DNA from: Sorex araneus
Taxonomy: Eukaryota; Chordata; Mammalia; Eulipotyphla; Soricidae
Assembly (NCBI RefSeq): GCF_027595985.1
Contig: NC_073306.1
Location: 152,452,919-152,516,918, forward strand
Direction: 5' to 3'
Length of the DNA: 64,000 bases
In this document: one piece after another, positions 45,526 through 57,308 of the stretch
Numbering within the stretch: the first letter of the stretch is position 1
Layout of the letters: each line of letters opens with the position of its first letter
Made by a program: the position numbers and the translations under genes
The notes under the pieces: model-generated
Seen by the model: the letters and a program-made list of their open reading frames with translations, nothing else
What the model was told of the DNA's origin: nothing
Database searches by the model: none

Positions 45526-46585
45526 TCTACTTTTAAAGCTTTAGTCCCATTGTTAAATTGTTGTGTTAGATAGTTTAATATGAATTGGTCTCTCCCCAAC
45601 AAACTCTACCTACATAAAAATTTTTCTTAGCAATTTCCAAGAATGAAAGTTCCAATATCTTTCTATTTTTAATAGTGATGGAAGGAGCTTCAAGTCACAC
45701 AAATAGAAGAAATAAGACTCTTTTTCCCCCGCAGAGCAAAGAAAATGTGACATAAGCAAACTTGAAAAAAAGGCAGGTTGTGAGGACACTGATCACACAT
45801 TTTAGAAGGTTGCAGTTCTTACCTAATAAAGCACAGAAGTTGTACAAAAAGTTTACAAGACATCAGCTGAGTAAGATACTCAGGGCCTCTTAAGAACCAC
45901 ACCACTTAGTGGTGGCAGACATCAAGGATCTCTTTGGTAGCTGAAATTTTTTCTAGAAATGGTGACTTAAGATCTATTAATTTATGTGGTGTCTGTTACT
46001 ACTGGGTCCCCCACTCCAGCTACACTGATCTTTTTGCTGGTGCTCACACATGCCAGATCACCTCATGACTTATGTGCCTGTTCTCTCTTCCATCTGTGTG
46101 AAAATAGCACTCACGCAGGCTCTATGGCCCCTTTTCTTCTCCAAGCCTTTGCTCATGCTGTCTTCCAAGACAACCCAATGTATCCTATGAATACCAGCAA
46201 TATTCTATTTTACAAAAAATGGTCCCTATCATCTCTTCATATGATTTCAAAGTGTATGTGATCATTTGTTTAATTACTTGTCTTTTTTATCCCAACTTGC
46301 ATAAAATCACCAGGAAAGCAGGAAATTTGCTCAAGGCTACCATCTGACAACCTGAACCAAGTCTAGCATAGAGATCTCTAGTGAAGGAAAGAGTGCATAT
46401 ACTACCCATAGACTATGTTATTTTTAGTGACTTTTTGAGACAAAAGTTACCAGAATAAGACTACATCAGACCCATAGTCACAAAATTTTCCTCCCCCCCC
46501 AAATTCATCTTAGAGTTTTCTTATGTCTTATGCCAACTCTACATTTTATATACACAAGAAAATATGCGTAAGTACATTCTTTTAA
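45526..46585. other. Unique non-coding DNA
   Basis: No gene or repeat recognised. Confidence 0.45.
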
Positions 46586-46598
46586 AAATAGTTTTGCT

Positions 46599-46770
46599 GG
46601 GGCTGGAGTGATAGCACAGTGGGTAGGGCATTTGCCTTGCATGCGGCTGACCCAGGTTCAATTCCCAGCATCCCATATGGTCCTCGGAGCACCGCCAGGG
46701 GTAATTCCTGAGTGCAGAGCCAGGGGTGACTCCTGTGCATCGCTGGGTGTGACCCAAAAAGAAAAAAAAA
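46599..46770 (+). mobile_element. SOR SINE, type A, young
   Basis: Near-consensus: 'ggggctggagtgatagcacag', 'gttcaattcccagcatccc', 'gcatcgctgggtgtgaccc' and poly(A). The target repeat 'gttttgct' lies at 46591-46598 and 46771-46778. Confidence 0.95.
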
Positions 46771-47039
46771 GTTTTGCTAAAATTTTGGCATACTACGAAT
46801 ACTATTTGTTAGCTGAACAATATGATGTGGAATCATTCCACACCACTACACATGGGGGAAAAAAGCACCTGCTTGCCCTTCTATTGAAAAGATACATACA
46901 AATGAATTTAACTAGTTCCCTATTCATGGACACATATATTGCTCTTATTGTGTGTTTTCTTTTGATGCTCATTATTTTGGTCACTTTCAAGAAATAAACT
47001 CAACCAGTTCACTAACCATTTCTGACCCACCTAAATAAG

Positions 47040-48665
47040 ACTTTCATTTGATTCCACTGATTTACTGTAACACAAGAAATTTCTAGATTTGGCAGAATTT
47101 CTGGATTAAAGGAGATAGACTTGTAAAATGAATTACCAAATTATCTCACAAGGAGGATGTGTCATTTGTGTTCCCAGGACCTGAGAGTTCCAATTCCCAC
47201 CAGAGCCAGCTAACACTGAATCTACAATGTTCTTAACTTTACCAATATGATAGATAAAATAAAATGTTACCTAATCAGTTTTATTTGCACTTTTTATTAT
47301 ACTGGGCATATATTAACACATCTAAGAACCATTTGTATCTCTTGTTTTGTAAACTTCTGAAATCTTTGTCCTTCCTTTAGACTTTTTTTCTATTTTCTTA
47401 GGGATTTATAAAAGTTGTCTATAAAAGAAAGGATCTCTATGTTTACAGTATGAGATATAAATACTTGCTCCTATTTTGTAGTTTTTCTTTTATGTTTTAT
47501 TTTTCTTTGCAGAATTCTATTTTTACATATATGGTTAGATTTGTAAGGATTCATGTTGACTTTGTGTTATGATAAGAAATTACTTTCTTTCTCCAAGATT
47601 ATTTTTAGAGAATGTCCATATTTTCTTCTATATTTTATGGGTTCAATTTATATTGAATCTTGTAAAAATATAAAGAACTCAGTTTTATGTGTGAGGTGAA
47701 TTGGGAACCAGTTATATAAATTAATTAATTTATTCATATATATGCATATCTATTTATTCACACATGTTTACGTGTAATTTGGGAAGCCTACCAAACTTTT
47801 CCAACTTAATTTCTTTTGAAAATCATGTTTCTTTTTAATCCTTTAAAAATATTCTAGTAACTATTCAAATGCATGGGCTTATATCCTTGGATTCTTGATT
47901 TATTTCACTGTATATGCAGCAATACCACACTGTTTCAATTAGCGTAGATATATGTTGTGATTTAATACCCAGAAAGAACTAGATTCTCCCCATTATTCTT
48001 TTTAAGCATTATCTTGACTCTGTTTATTTCATTTTCATTTTAAATTTGGGTGGGGGTGTCTCCCAAAAGCTGCTCAGGATACCCTCCCTGAAATTATTGG
48101 CAAACCAGGCATTGGTTCACTGCTAAGGACTATATCTGTTTGGCTACTGGGATGCCAAGTATTACCTAGACCACCCCAGCAATTGAAGCTGCACTTGGAA
48201 ATGCACAGAAGGACCATTTGGCAACAGCAATGAAACCTAGGTCAATTGTATGCAAGGCAAGCATCTTAACACCTGTGCTATCTCTCCAGCCCTTCTACAT
48301 TAATTGTGCAGTCATTTTATCAGAGTCCACCAAAATTCCTATTTGAATTGAACTAAATGAGAATTCCTCCATTCTCCACTAAACAAGATGGTGATTGTGA
48401 GAGTAAGGCATATTTAAAGCTCATTTAGCTACATATCATAGAAAGAAATATTCATCTTTCTCTGGTTTTCATGAAGATGAGCTATTGAATTTTATCCAAT
48501 ATCTTTTTAGCATCGTTAGAGAAGATCATATAATTTCTCTCTTTTGATCATTTTCTATGATAAATTACATGGATGGATTTCCCAACATTTTAACACCTTG
48601 GAATGAAATCCCACTTAGTTCTAGCAAATTACTCTTTCAATGTGCTTTTGGATTCTGTTCATTAT
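47040..48665 (-). repeat. Old L1 fragments split by an old SINE
   Basis: Reverse-strand ORF2/3' UTR-like text includes 'tttgcactttttattatac', 'ccatattttcttctatattttatggg', 'ttgatttatttcactgtatatgc', 'ttatcttgactctgtttatt' and, after the SINE, 'ttgatcattttctatgataaattacatgg'. It is ancient and non-coding. An old SOR-like SINE lies at 48025-48297 in reverse. Confidence 0.6.
48025..48297 (-). repeat. Old SOR-like SINE
   Basis: 'ggcaaaccaggcattggttc', 'gtatgcaaggcaagcatctt' and 'gtgctatctctccagccc' are reversed head landmarks. The body is expanded and diverged. Confidence 0.6.
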
Positions 48666-48669
48666 TATC

Positions 48670-49022
48670 TTAGTCAGTTTGGGCAGCTATAATGAAATGC
48701 CAAAGACTGGGTGACTTAAATAACAGACATGTATTTCTCACAGCTCCAGAGCCTGAGGAATCCCGTATCAACACTCCAGCTGATTGGGCTCCTGGTGAGT
48801 TCCCTCTTCCTGGCTTTCAAGTATTGCCTTTTCACACCATGTCCTCACATGACAGAATGACAGAGAATTAGCAAGAAAAAACTATTTTATATTTCTTTTT
48901 ACAAGGGCACTAGTACCTTGGTAAAAGTCTCACCCATACTGACCACAGCTTATCTTAATCATGGCTCAAATGCCATCATACTAGAAAGTAGGACTCCAAC
49001 AGAGGGCTTTGGTGGATGACAC
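48670..49022 (+). repeat. Dispersed eutherian repeat, family not determined
   Basis: 'gtcagtttgggcagctataatg', 'agactgggtgacttaaataac', 'tttctcacagctccagagcc' and 'gctcctggtgagttccctcttcctgg' recall a common eutherian interspersed repeat. I cannot assign the family by eye. Confidence 0.45.
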
Positions 49023-49059
49023 AAATCAGTCCATAGTAGTAATATCTCTCTCTGTAATA

Positions 49060-49200
49060 GGTATATATAATATACCTATGTGTATATAATAAGTATTATA
49101 TATAATATATTATATTATGTATTAGTTTAATATGTATATATAATATGAATATGTGTGTATAGAATATACATTATATGTATTACATATAACTTGTATCATT
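49060..49200. repeat. AT-rich tract at the 3' side of the RTE
   Basis: (TA)n-like sequence with TATATAATATAT motifs. It contains a 24-bp segment (49105-49128) repeated exactly at 52617-52640 on the other side of the RTE. Confidence 0.85.
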
Positions 49201-49249
49201 TGTCATCCCATTGATCTTCTATTTGCTCGAGTGGGCACCAGTAATGTCT

Positions 49250-52200
49250 TCATTCATCCCTGTCCCCTGCTAGTGTAGCCTAATGGAATCTGCTCACTCC
49301 AGGAACATGAAGAGCCTCAAACCGTTTGTTCAGGGTTTTGACGAATAAGTCTGACCATCTCGTAGGTTGGCAGCCATGAGGTCTTTTGAAATCCTGTAGA
49401 ATCCACATGGTAACAGCCGTCATCTCTAAATTATATTACATGTTCGGCCCATCTGATTTTTGACGCCTTGGCAAACGAGACATAGTCCCTGATTCTTGAT
49501 CGTCAACAGAGGATGGAACTCTGGATTCCTTCCCTCACTTGAGTGAAACGTGATACTCCAAGCATAGCTCTTTTGATTCCTCCTTGAGATACCCAAATAG
49601 CGTTCTCATAACTGTTTTCATAGGGTCCAGGTCTCTGAGGCGTATGTTAGTGCAGGAAGAACTGGGGAGTCAAAAAAAATGTGCCCGGAGTTGGAGTTTC
49701 TTCATCCTCTTAACCACTTCTTTGATGCTCTTGAAAGCATTCCATGCTGCTCTCTTCCTCCTGCGCAGTTCTGGCGCCAAGTTGTTCATCACGTTGAATT
49801 CTCGACCCAGGTGCACATAGCTGCTGCATTCGGAGATGTTCGTTCCATTGAGAGCAAATGGAAAGTCAGGAACTAGTTCATTCTTCATTGTCTTGGTGAG
49901 ATTCAGCTGTAGTGTGACCTTTCCACACTCGTGGTCAAAGTCGGCCAGCATTCATGCTGCTTGGATAATGTTTGGTGTTATTAGAATGATGTTATCAGTG
50001 AAGTGGAGGTGGTGCAGTTGGCGACTGTCTATCTTCACTCCAATTCCTTCCCATTCCAGTCGTCGCATGACATTCTCAAGGGTGGCACTGAAGAGTTTTG
50101 GTGAAATGGTATCGCCCCCAATAATAGTGAGTTCTTTGTTGAAATATTGAATGTAATCAAAGTAAAGTGAAAATAAAGTGAAATTTATCAGTTACACAGA
50201 CGGGATGGGGGTCTGGGGAGCTGGGGGGGGGGGAGGTATACTGTGATTCTTGGTGGTGGAATATGTGCACTGGTGAAGGGATGGGTGTTCGAGCATTGTA
50301 TAACTGAGACTTAAACCTGAAAGCTTTGTAACTTTCCACATGGTGATTCAATAAAAGAATAAATTTTTTTAAAAAAGAAAGAAATGGTGTCACCCTGCCA
50401 AACCCCTCTCTTTACGTCAATGATCACTTCCTTGTAGAATGGTGAGATCCTGGCAGTGAATCCGTAATACAGCTCATGGAGGATCCTGATGTACTGAGTT
50501 TGAACGCCCTATTTGGCTAGGGCTTCGATGACCGCTTCAGTCTCAACAGAATCAAAGGCCTTCTTTAAATCGATGAACGTTAGATAGAGCAGCATCTTGA
50601 ACTCTCACAAAACTTCAATGAGCTTGGTCATTGTATGTATATGGTCAATCGTGCTGAATCCTTTTCGGAACCCTGCTTGCTCACATGGTTGTCCTTCATC
50701 TAGTGTTCTGCCTATTCTATTCAGGATGACTTGAGTGAACAACTTGTAGATCACGAAAAACAGGCAGATTGGGTGATAGTTGCCGATGTCCTGGATGTCT
50801 CCCTACTTGTACAACAGAATGGTCCTGCTGGTTTTCCATTGGGACAGAACCTTGCCTTTAGACAGGTAGCATGTGAAGAGCCGAGCCAGTGTATGAACGA
50901 GTACTGGCAGCAGATTCTTCAGGTGTTTGAATCTGACCTTGTCTGGACCAGGTGCTGAATGCATCTTTACTGATGAAATGGCGTGTCGGATTTCTGAAGG
51001 GAGGACATTAGGAACAACATATCCATCTTGCAGAATTTGGTATGTAAGCAGGTAGGACATGGCTGTCGAAGAGATCCGGGTAGAAGTCATGAATAATCCT
51101 CTTTATTGCCCTTCTGGAAGATGTGATAGATCCACCAGGACATCGGAGGGCAGTCATCTTGGTCTTGTAGTTGGCGAAGGACAGGTGAGTGTTGTGAATA
51201 CTTTTCCCAGCTCCTGCTGCATCAGCCAACACTGCTGCTCTTCTCTCTGTGAGGGCCTCCTTTATCGCTTCTTTGCACAGCTTTCCAAGCTCGGACATCA
51301 GCTTGTGATTGCCCAAGGCTCGTGCCAAACCACATTGACGAATGAGCTCAAGAGTTTCCAAAGATAGGTGCCTGTTTGTGGCTTTCCCACTCTCAGCATT
51401 CTTCGAGCATTCATGGAGGTGCTGAACCAGTCGATCGTATTCCTCATCGATGTTGTCAATGACGGCATTTTCCCATGTTGCTGTAATAGTGCCAAAGAGC
51501 TCCCAGTTGGTGGTCCTTCTGGGAGTTCTCTTCTTAAACTTTGCAGACCTCTCTCCCCACTCTGTGAAGTAGAATTTTGCACGAAAGAGACGGTGATCGA
51601 TCCCATTTCGAATTTTGGGACAACAGCGACATCGGTCAGGCAAAACCTTTGATTGAATATGATGTGGTCAATTTTGTTGTGGAACTGTCCACCGGGAGAC
51701 TCCCATGTCCAACGTTTAGATTCAGCCTTCTGGAAATGTGAATTACCATGGATGGTCTTGATCGACATGATGAACTCAGTCTCTTACCCTGCTCGTTCCA
51801 TTCTAGGCCATGGGTCCCAATGTGGAGTTCTTCGGGCGACCTTCTCGGTCCTATCTTAGCATTAAAATCACCGATAATGATCTTGTAGAAGGTGTGGTCT
51901 TCTTTATAGAACTTCTCCAGCTCCATGTAGAACTCATCAATTTCTCTTCATCGTAGTTGGATGTTGGTGTGTAGATGACAAAGATAGAAACTGCCAGCAG
52001 TGAGCCACATCTATTCAAGCGTAATCATCTGCTTCAGCTTGTTAGGCATTTGAATGAGACAATGCTCATGGCCAAGTTTGTGTTGACAAGGACACCGACG
52101 CCACCAATGCCTCTGTTGTCGCTTGTTCCGAGGAACAGTTCTTCTTCAGTGTTGAAAATGGCATGATGTAATTGACGCCTTCTCGTTTCAGTCAGACCAA

Positions 52201-52290
52201 TGAGGTCATACTTGATCTTCTGTGCTTGCACCATCAGGTCCTGGATGGATGCTTTTGATGCCAGCGTATGTGCATTGAAAGTGCAATCAT
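49250..52290 (-). pseudogene. RTE endonuclease-reverse transcriptase ORF (broken)
   Basis: Endonuclease: 'LIGLTETRRRQLHHAIF' (52160-52210), 'IIIGDFNAKIGPR' (51845-51890) with the catalytic-type GDFN, and 'KIDHIIFN' (51656-51683). The linker 51008-51643 keeps a 211-codon open stretch. RT: 'SAPGPDK' (near 50955), 'TFIDLKKAFDSVE' (50541-50580) as motif A, then the motif C position reads 'HFTDNIILI' (49981-50015) instead of the FADD-type motif, so one catalytic aspartate is Asn. The C-terminal part has 'HLGREFNVMNN' (49800-49850) and 'LPALTYASETW' (49620-49660), ending near 49262. Stops appear near 50590 and 50510 and several frames shift, so no functional protein is made. Confidence 0.9.
50118..50380 (+). 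mobile_element. L1-tailed retroposon inserted in the RTE
   Basis: A 5'-truncated copy of the composite family: 'ttgttgaaatattgaatgtaatc', a G-rich tract, 'cactggtgaagggatgggtg', 'ccacatggtgattcaataaaag' and an A-rich tail. The 15-bp target repeat 'gaaatggtNtcNccc' is at 50103-50117 and 50381-50395. The two mismatches are compatible with one CpG-type change and one other transition. It is younger than the RTE insertion. Confidence 0.92.
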
Positions 52291-52404
52291 TTTAGTCCTT
52301 CTTCGTTTTAGTAGTCTAGTTCATCCCTGAGATGTTATCAGCCTCTCTTTGCTCATCCTTCGTAACACTGCCATGTTGGGGGCTCTTTTGGTGTCAGGCA
52401 AATG

Positions 52405-52545
52405 AGGCCCATTGTTGTTACTGTTTTTTGCATATCGAATATGCCACAGATAGCTTGCCAAACTCTGCCGTGTGGGCGGGGTAGTCTCGGTAGCTTGTCG
52501 GGCTCTCTAAGAGGGATGGAGGCTTTTAGGGTGGCCTCCAATCAC
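52405..52545 (-). promoter_or_regulatory. RTE 5' end, shared with the type B SINE body
   Basis: In sense (minus strand) it reads from 'ccatccctcttagagagccc' through 'cacggcagagtttggcaagc' to 'gatatgcaaaaaacagtaac'. This is the type B SINE body without any tRNA head before it or SINE tail after it, and it runs straight into the RTE coding part. It is probably the RTE 5' UTR or promoter; that role is inferred. Confidence 0.75.
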
Positions 52546-52554
52546 CCTTACAGG

Positions 52555-52640
52555 TGTTCTCATACGTAGTATGTATATATGATATACTCATATGTAGTAT
52601 ATATAATATATTATGTATATATTATATTATGTATTAGTTT
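52555..52640. repeat. AT-rich tract at the 5' side of the RTE
   Basis: TA-rich sequence resembling 49060-49200 and sharing the exact 24-bp segment (52617-52640). Confidence 0.85.
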
Positions 52641-53450
52641 TGTCTAAAATTTATATCCTTTGCTCCTGTTTAGGGTTTAAATTTCAGTATTAATCTGTTT
52701 TTTTAAAAAAAACTTCAAAATATACTTATTTTTACATTTCAGAGCTTTAAGTAGCCCTGGATTAAACTCTTCCTTACAGGTTTGGTGAATCACTCCATGA
52801 AACCATCTGAAGTGGTTGCTCTTCAGGGATGTAACCCTTGGACTACACTGACAATTTTAATGCACACTATGAAACTTCAACGTCAGACCTTCTTAATGGG
52901 ATCCTAACAAAGCCCTAGGAGGGTACTTGAAGGTATCCACAGTCTATATACTTTTGTGAAATTTACAAAGAAAGATGTTTTTAATCCCTGGGATAAGGTC
53001 ACAGTTTTGATCCATGCTCCTTTTGTGTTACTCCTGTTTTTGTCAGGTGATGTTGGAGAGGTTACAAATGTTTTTGAAGAGAAGGTTAAAAGGAATATAA
53101 CAGCCTTGGAGGGGATCACCCAAATGTCCTTTCAAGAAAAGGTTTGGTTCCTAACTGAGGGAAGTGTGGTCAGGAAACAGTCTGTAGCCTGCAGCAAGTC
53201 CCGAGTTCCTGGAGACTGGAGAGCCAACTCTTCTGAGAGCCATCCCTCCTCCAGTGACTGAGTGAGGAGAGAGACTTAGGCCCAGACATTTGAGTCCAAT
53301 GCAGGTGATGGTGTCTCTGAATTCCCTGCATCATAGGCTCTGAACTATTCTTCCTCTCCTTCCCACCACACATACTTCCTACTGTACATCTTGTGCCCAA
53401 AACTGCTTCTCAGTGTCTGCTATTTTTGTTAGTTGTGTTTTGATTATTTT
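52641..53450. other. Unique non-coding DNA
   Basis: Overlapping open frames at 52904-53400 on both strands carry no recognisable domain. No repeat recognised. Confidence 0.45.
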
Positions 53451-53454
53451 TATT

Positions 53455-53598
53455 TTAGAAATTGTTTGGGTTTACACTCATTTGTGCACAGGAGTCACAT
53501 CCAGCAGTGTTTAGGTGATTATGTGATGCTGGGATTAAATCAGCGTAACAGCATGCAAAGCATGCACCTTAACCCTTGTGCTATCTCTCTTGTCCCCA
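53455..53598 (-). repeat. Old SOR-like SINE
   Basis: 'cacatccagcagtgtttagg', 'gatgctgggattaaatcagc' and 'ttgtgctatctctcttgtccc' are reversed type A landmarks, diverged. Confidence 0.7.
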
Positions 53599-53680
53599 AA
53601 CATCTGTTTTTAGATAACTTAGCCTGCAATAGGAAATTTAAGTTTGGTACATGTTTAGCCATTTTTCCCCCCTTTTCAGG

Positions 53681-53886
53681 TTTTTTTTTTTAAAAAAATT
53701 TTATTGAATCACCATGTGGAAAGTTACAAAACTTTCAGGCTCAAGTCTCAGTTACACAATGCTCAAACACCCATCCCTTCACCAGTGCACATATTCCACC
53801 ACCAAGAACCACAGTAAACCTCCCCCCCACACCCCCACCCCCTTAGCCCCCCATCCCGCCTGTGTAACTGATAAATTTCACTTTTA
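53681..53886 (-). mobile_element. L1-tailed retroposon, 5' truncated
   Basis: Poly(T) then 'gaatcaccatgtggaaagtt', 'ctcagttacacaatgctc', 'cccatcccttcaccagtgc' and 'gtgtaactgataaatttcac', the same tail as 50118-50380 and 59130-59670 in reverse. Only about 200 bp of the element is present. Confidence 0.85.
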
Positions 53887-53916
53887 ATGGGCCACAACAC
53901 ACATGTGCATGCGCGA

Positions 53917-53962
53917 GCTCTCTCTCTCTCACACACACACACATACACACACATACTCACAC
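53917..53962 (+). repeat. (CT)n(CA)n microsatellite
   Basis: A short CT run followed by a CA run with minor interruptions. Confidence 0.95.
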
Positions 53963-55250
53963 TTGCTCACTTACAAACAGATTTATGATCTTTGGGCTTT
54001 AACCACTTCTATGCATTGTTATGTATTGTTGGCCTGTGTGGTATCTAAGAATGACTTCCAGTGTGCACCAGTTCCCCAACATTCTTACTCATTGGCAACG
54101 TGACACGGAAATGGAGCATTAGCAGTTTTATTGAGATATGAATTTGACAATAGTGCCCAGTTCTGTAAGTATCCAAGGTGAAGGAGAAACGCAACTGGAG
54201 ATGTCTACAACCAGAAGCTGACCTGTGGCAGTCAATGTCTTATAGCTGTTAGACATATAATTGTGTAACTAAAGTTTTGTTTCCAATCAACACTAGATTA
54301 AATGGAAGTTTCTAATGGAAATATCATTAAATAATGCAATATATACACTTATAGAACACCACATTATTAAAAAAATCAATTTGCCAAAATAGAACTGATC
54401 AGAATTCTTGCTTGTAGGACACAAGTCTATAGTAGTGTTGAATATAACTAAAATATTTAATACAGCCTTAGAAAGTTTGACAGTTTTCAAACAAATTTCA
54501 TCTCAAATCATCACCCAAAACTAAGAAAGTCTGAATAAGCAAATATTTTTTGAAAATATTATATGAAAGAAATATTCACAAATACTTGTCAATATGTCGG
54601 TATGTATGGTTTACAAATTATCTATTTATGCAATTATGCAGTTCAATACAACCTAATAGCAATTTTAAAATATGTTTGGTAATAAGATCAATTCAATTAA
54701 TATTTAAGGTTAACTGCTGCACAGGAAAATTTACAAATATCTGAAAATATATATCTCATATATTAAAGAAACAAAAGTGTTTTTCCAAATCTTCCAATAG
54801 TTCTTTCTGTTTCTTTCTCTTTTCTTTCTCTCTTTCTTCTTTTGTAGATAATGAGCAACTGACAGAAATGAAAAGAGATATTATGTTAAACAAAATTTGG
54901 GATCAGCTATGTGAATCTCAGGAGAGATGCCAAGCTGGTAAAAGTCACAGGCTTACTAATGTTTGGGCTGAAAACTGGAGCCTCCTCAGGAAGGGGGTGG
55001 GTGGAGAATCATCCCAGTTCTACAGATCCCGGAGCTTCTGCAACATGTGGCTTCATGAAACCGCCAAATTCTGTAATACTGACATCTGAGTAGGAACACA
55101 GTGAATTAGATGGGAAAGTAGTATAGAATCCAACAAGGCTTGGTTACAAGCAGCCTAGTAAACCCTCAGACAATGACTTTAATAACACTATTGCAAGATA
55201 TAACAACTTAAACAAATTTTCTTTTACTGTACTATTTTTTAATTTTTTTA
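53963..55250. other. Unique AT-rich DNA
   Basis: No gene or repeat recognised. Confidence 0.45.
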
Positions 55251-55269
55251 AAATTTCGTTGTAATTAAA

Positions 55270-55460
55270 CATAAATTATTTTGTGCCTGCTAGGGGGCCA
55301 GGCTTGGGGGATGGGTGGGAAACTGGGGGCGGACAATAGTAGAAGGAAGGTTGCATTGGTGGTGAGATTGGTGGTAAAGCACTAAATGCCCAAAATAACT
55401 GTACTATATATGGCTTTGTAAACCATGGTATTTAAATAAAGTTAGAAATAATTAATAAAA
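55270..55460 (+). repeat. L1 3' UTR-like end
   Basis: G-rich 'gggggatgggtgggaaactggg', 'gcattggtggtgagattggtgg', 'tggctttgtaaaccatgg' and an A-rich tail: the terminal layout of the local L1 3' UTRs. Confidence 0.65.
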
Positions 55461-56380
55461 CTAAATTCTGATTAATAATTTTAAACTTTCTTGCCTGTCT
55501 GTCTGTACAGAATGAAGCTCAAAATTCATTATTGAAGAGATTACAATTTAGTGAAGAACTGTAAATATATATGTATATACAAATAGTAATGATAATAACC
55601 TGAGTTCAATATTTATTTCCATAGATAAAAACATTAGAGAAGAGCAAATAAATAGAAATATTTTATTACCAGAAGTTTATATTAGAATTTGAATTCAGTG
55701 TTTGTTATTACACCATTTTTTATATATGTCAAACAAACATTTATCTTGTCAAATATTTTTTTGTTTCACAACTTATGTCATTTTTTAAAGCAAGTGCAAA
55801 TCATTGAGGAGGTGGTCTAAAAAGATCAGAAGCAACTCTATTTCTTACAAGTCTTAATATGCACTTAGCATCTTATATTTAGTATTTTTAGATTTTCTAT
55901 TTCCTCTGATGTCAGTTTTAGTGACCTATGTTCATTATAGTCACCTTTCCAATTTATTTTCATATCATTATGCAAAGCTGTTCATAATATATCTTTTTAT
56001 GTCTGTTATTATTTATATCTTATAATTTAAATTGTGTACTCATTTTGTTCTCCTGACTGCTACTCATTGGAATCTGTTTATTGTGGACCATCTTAAAAAC
56101 TCATTAGTTGTACAATTGCTTTTAATTAAGTTACTTTTTGCTTTAATTGTTATTTATTTTTTATTCATGGCCTGTCTTCCCTATTTTAATTCTTTTATTT
56201 TCAAATATTCTTTATTTAAATGTGTTCACTTTTCTCAAGATATAATTGGGTTTTGTTTTCTAATTCAGTTGTACTTTTGATTTTATGGTATTTAGCTCAT
56301 TTCCAGTTTCTGATATGTTAATATGCCAATTATAGACACATTAGGATGTTGTATAATGATATGCTTTCTATATGTATAAA
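55461..56380. other. Unique AT-rich DNA
   Basis: Very AT-rich; no gene recognised. Parts may be ancient L1, but I cannot show it. Confidence 0.4.
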
Positions 56381-56384
56381 TTTT

Positions 56385-56545
56385 CTTTGTGGGGGAGATG
56401 GGAGTTTGACACATCCAGAGATGCTCAGTACATATTCCTGACTCTCAACTCATGAATCACTCCAGGGACCAGGAGTGAGCCTTGAGCAAGCTAGGAGTGG
56501 TTCAAAGACCAAACACCAATCAAACAACCAAAAAAAAAAAAAAAC
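56385..56545. repeat. Fold-back SOR SINE remnant
   Basis: The left part (56385-56462) is reversed 3'-half SINE text ('cacatccagagatgctcagt', 'catgaatcactccaggg'). The right part (about 56463-56545) is forward 3'-half SINE text ('caggagtgagccttgagcaag', 'gtggttcaaagacc') ending in poly(A). The same half therefore appears in both orientations. Confidence 0.6.
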
Positions 56546-57070
56546 CAGTAAGATTTTAACTACTATGTAACACAGCAATTCCACTTCTTGGCATGTAAGC
56601 TAACAGTCCAAAAACTGTATTCCGATAGATATTTGTATGCCTATGTTCATTGCAGTGCTATTCCCAATAGCCAAAATGTGGAAACTCGAGTGTTCAAGAA
56701 CAGATGACTGGATAAATAAATTAGTAAATATACATAACAGAATCCAGTTTGTCTATAAAACGATGAAATCTTGCGATTTTTTTCTATGTATACAGATCTG
56801 AGAGTATTACGCTGAGTGAAATTTGTCAGAAGGAGAGGGACATAGACAAAATAACCTCTCATATGTGGGATATAATGAAATATAGTAAAAGAATAGCAAA
56901 TACCCAAAGGCAACAGAACCTAAGAACCAGTCTACAGTAATGAGTTTGCCGTGGAGGTGTGGGCAGGGACAGGGGGACAAGGGTGGGGTGACTAGGGGGT
57001 AGGACACTCTGGGGGGGCAGTTGCTCTTGAAACATTTTATGCATGAAATTGTCATTAATAATATTGCTAA
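56546..57070 (+). repeat. L1 3' fragment
   Basis: 'cacagcaattccacttcttgg', 'gttcattgcagtgctattccc', 'gtgaaatttgtcagaaggag', 'cctctcatatgtgggatata' and a G-rich stretch follow the L1 3' order. Dead. Confidence 0.78.
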
Positions 57071-57149
57071 TCATAGTGCCTAGAATTGTTTATAAATGGT
57101 TTTAAGTAGAGGTTCATAGAAGCCATACATTCAGAAATGTTTTTTCTGA

Positions 57150-57308
57150 GACCAGGGAGATTTCCTACCAGACTGGAGCACAAGCTTTGTATGCAGGAAC
57201 TCTAGATCCAATCCCCAGAATTACATGTTCCCCAATACCACCAGCAGTGGCCCCTGAGCATTAAACTAGGAGCAGTTCCTAAGCACACTGCATGGGGCCC
57301 AACAGCCA
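57150..57308 (+). repeat. Old SOR-like SINE
   Basis: 'ctagatccaatccccagaatta', 'caccagcagtggcccctgagc' and 'gagcagttcctaagcac' show a diverged type A body. Confidence 0.65.

Larger units (their letters stand above)
49200..52550 (-). mobile_element. Near-full-length RTE-clade LINE, of the RTE1_Sar type
   Basis: A minus-strand element, about 3.07 kb after removing a 263-bp insertion at 50118-50380. The 5' end (52405-52545) is non-coding and matches the type B SINE body. Next come an AP-endonuclease domain, a reverse transcriptase and a C-terminal region. The 3' end (49200-49255, sense 'actggtgcccactcgagc') matches the type B SINE tail. The translation fits the RTE group well represented in nematodes. 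A Sorex element of that group (RTE1_Sar) is published as horizontally transferred. This copy is inactive because of stops, frameshifts and a changed catalytic motif. Assignment to RTE1_Sar itself is from memory of the report, not alignment. Confidence 0.9.

Noticed and set aside
51008..51643. 211-codon minus-strand open frame as a host gene
   Set aside because: It is the endonuclease-RT linker region of the RTE LINE, with matching RTE motifs on both sides.
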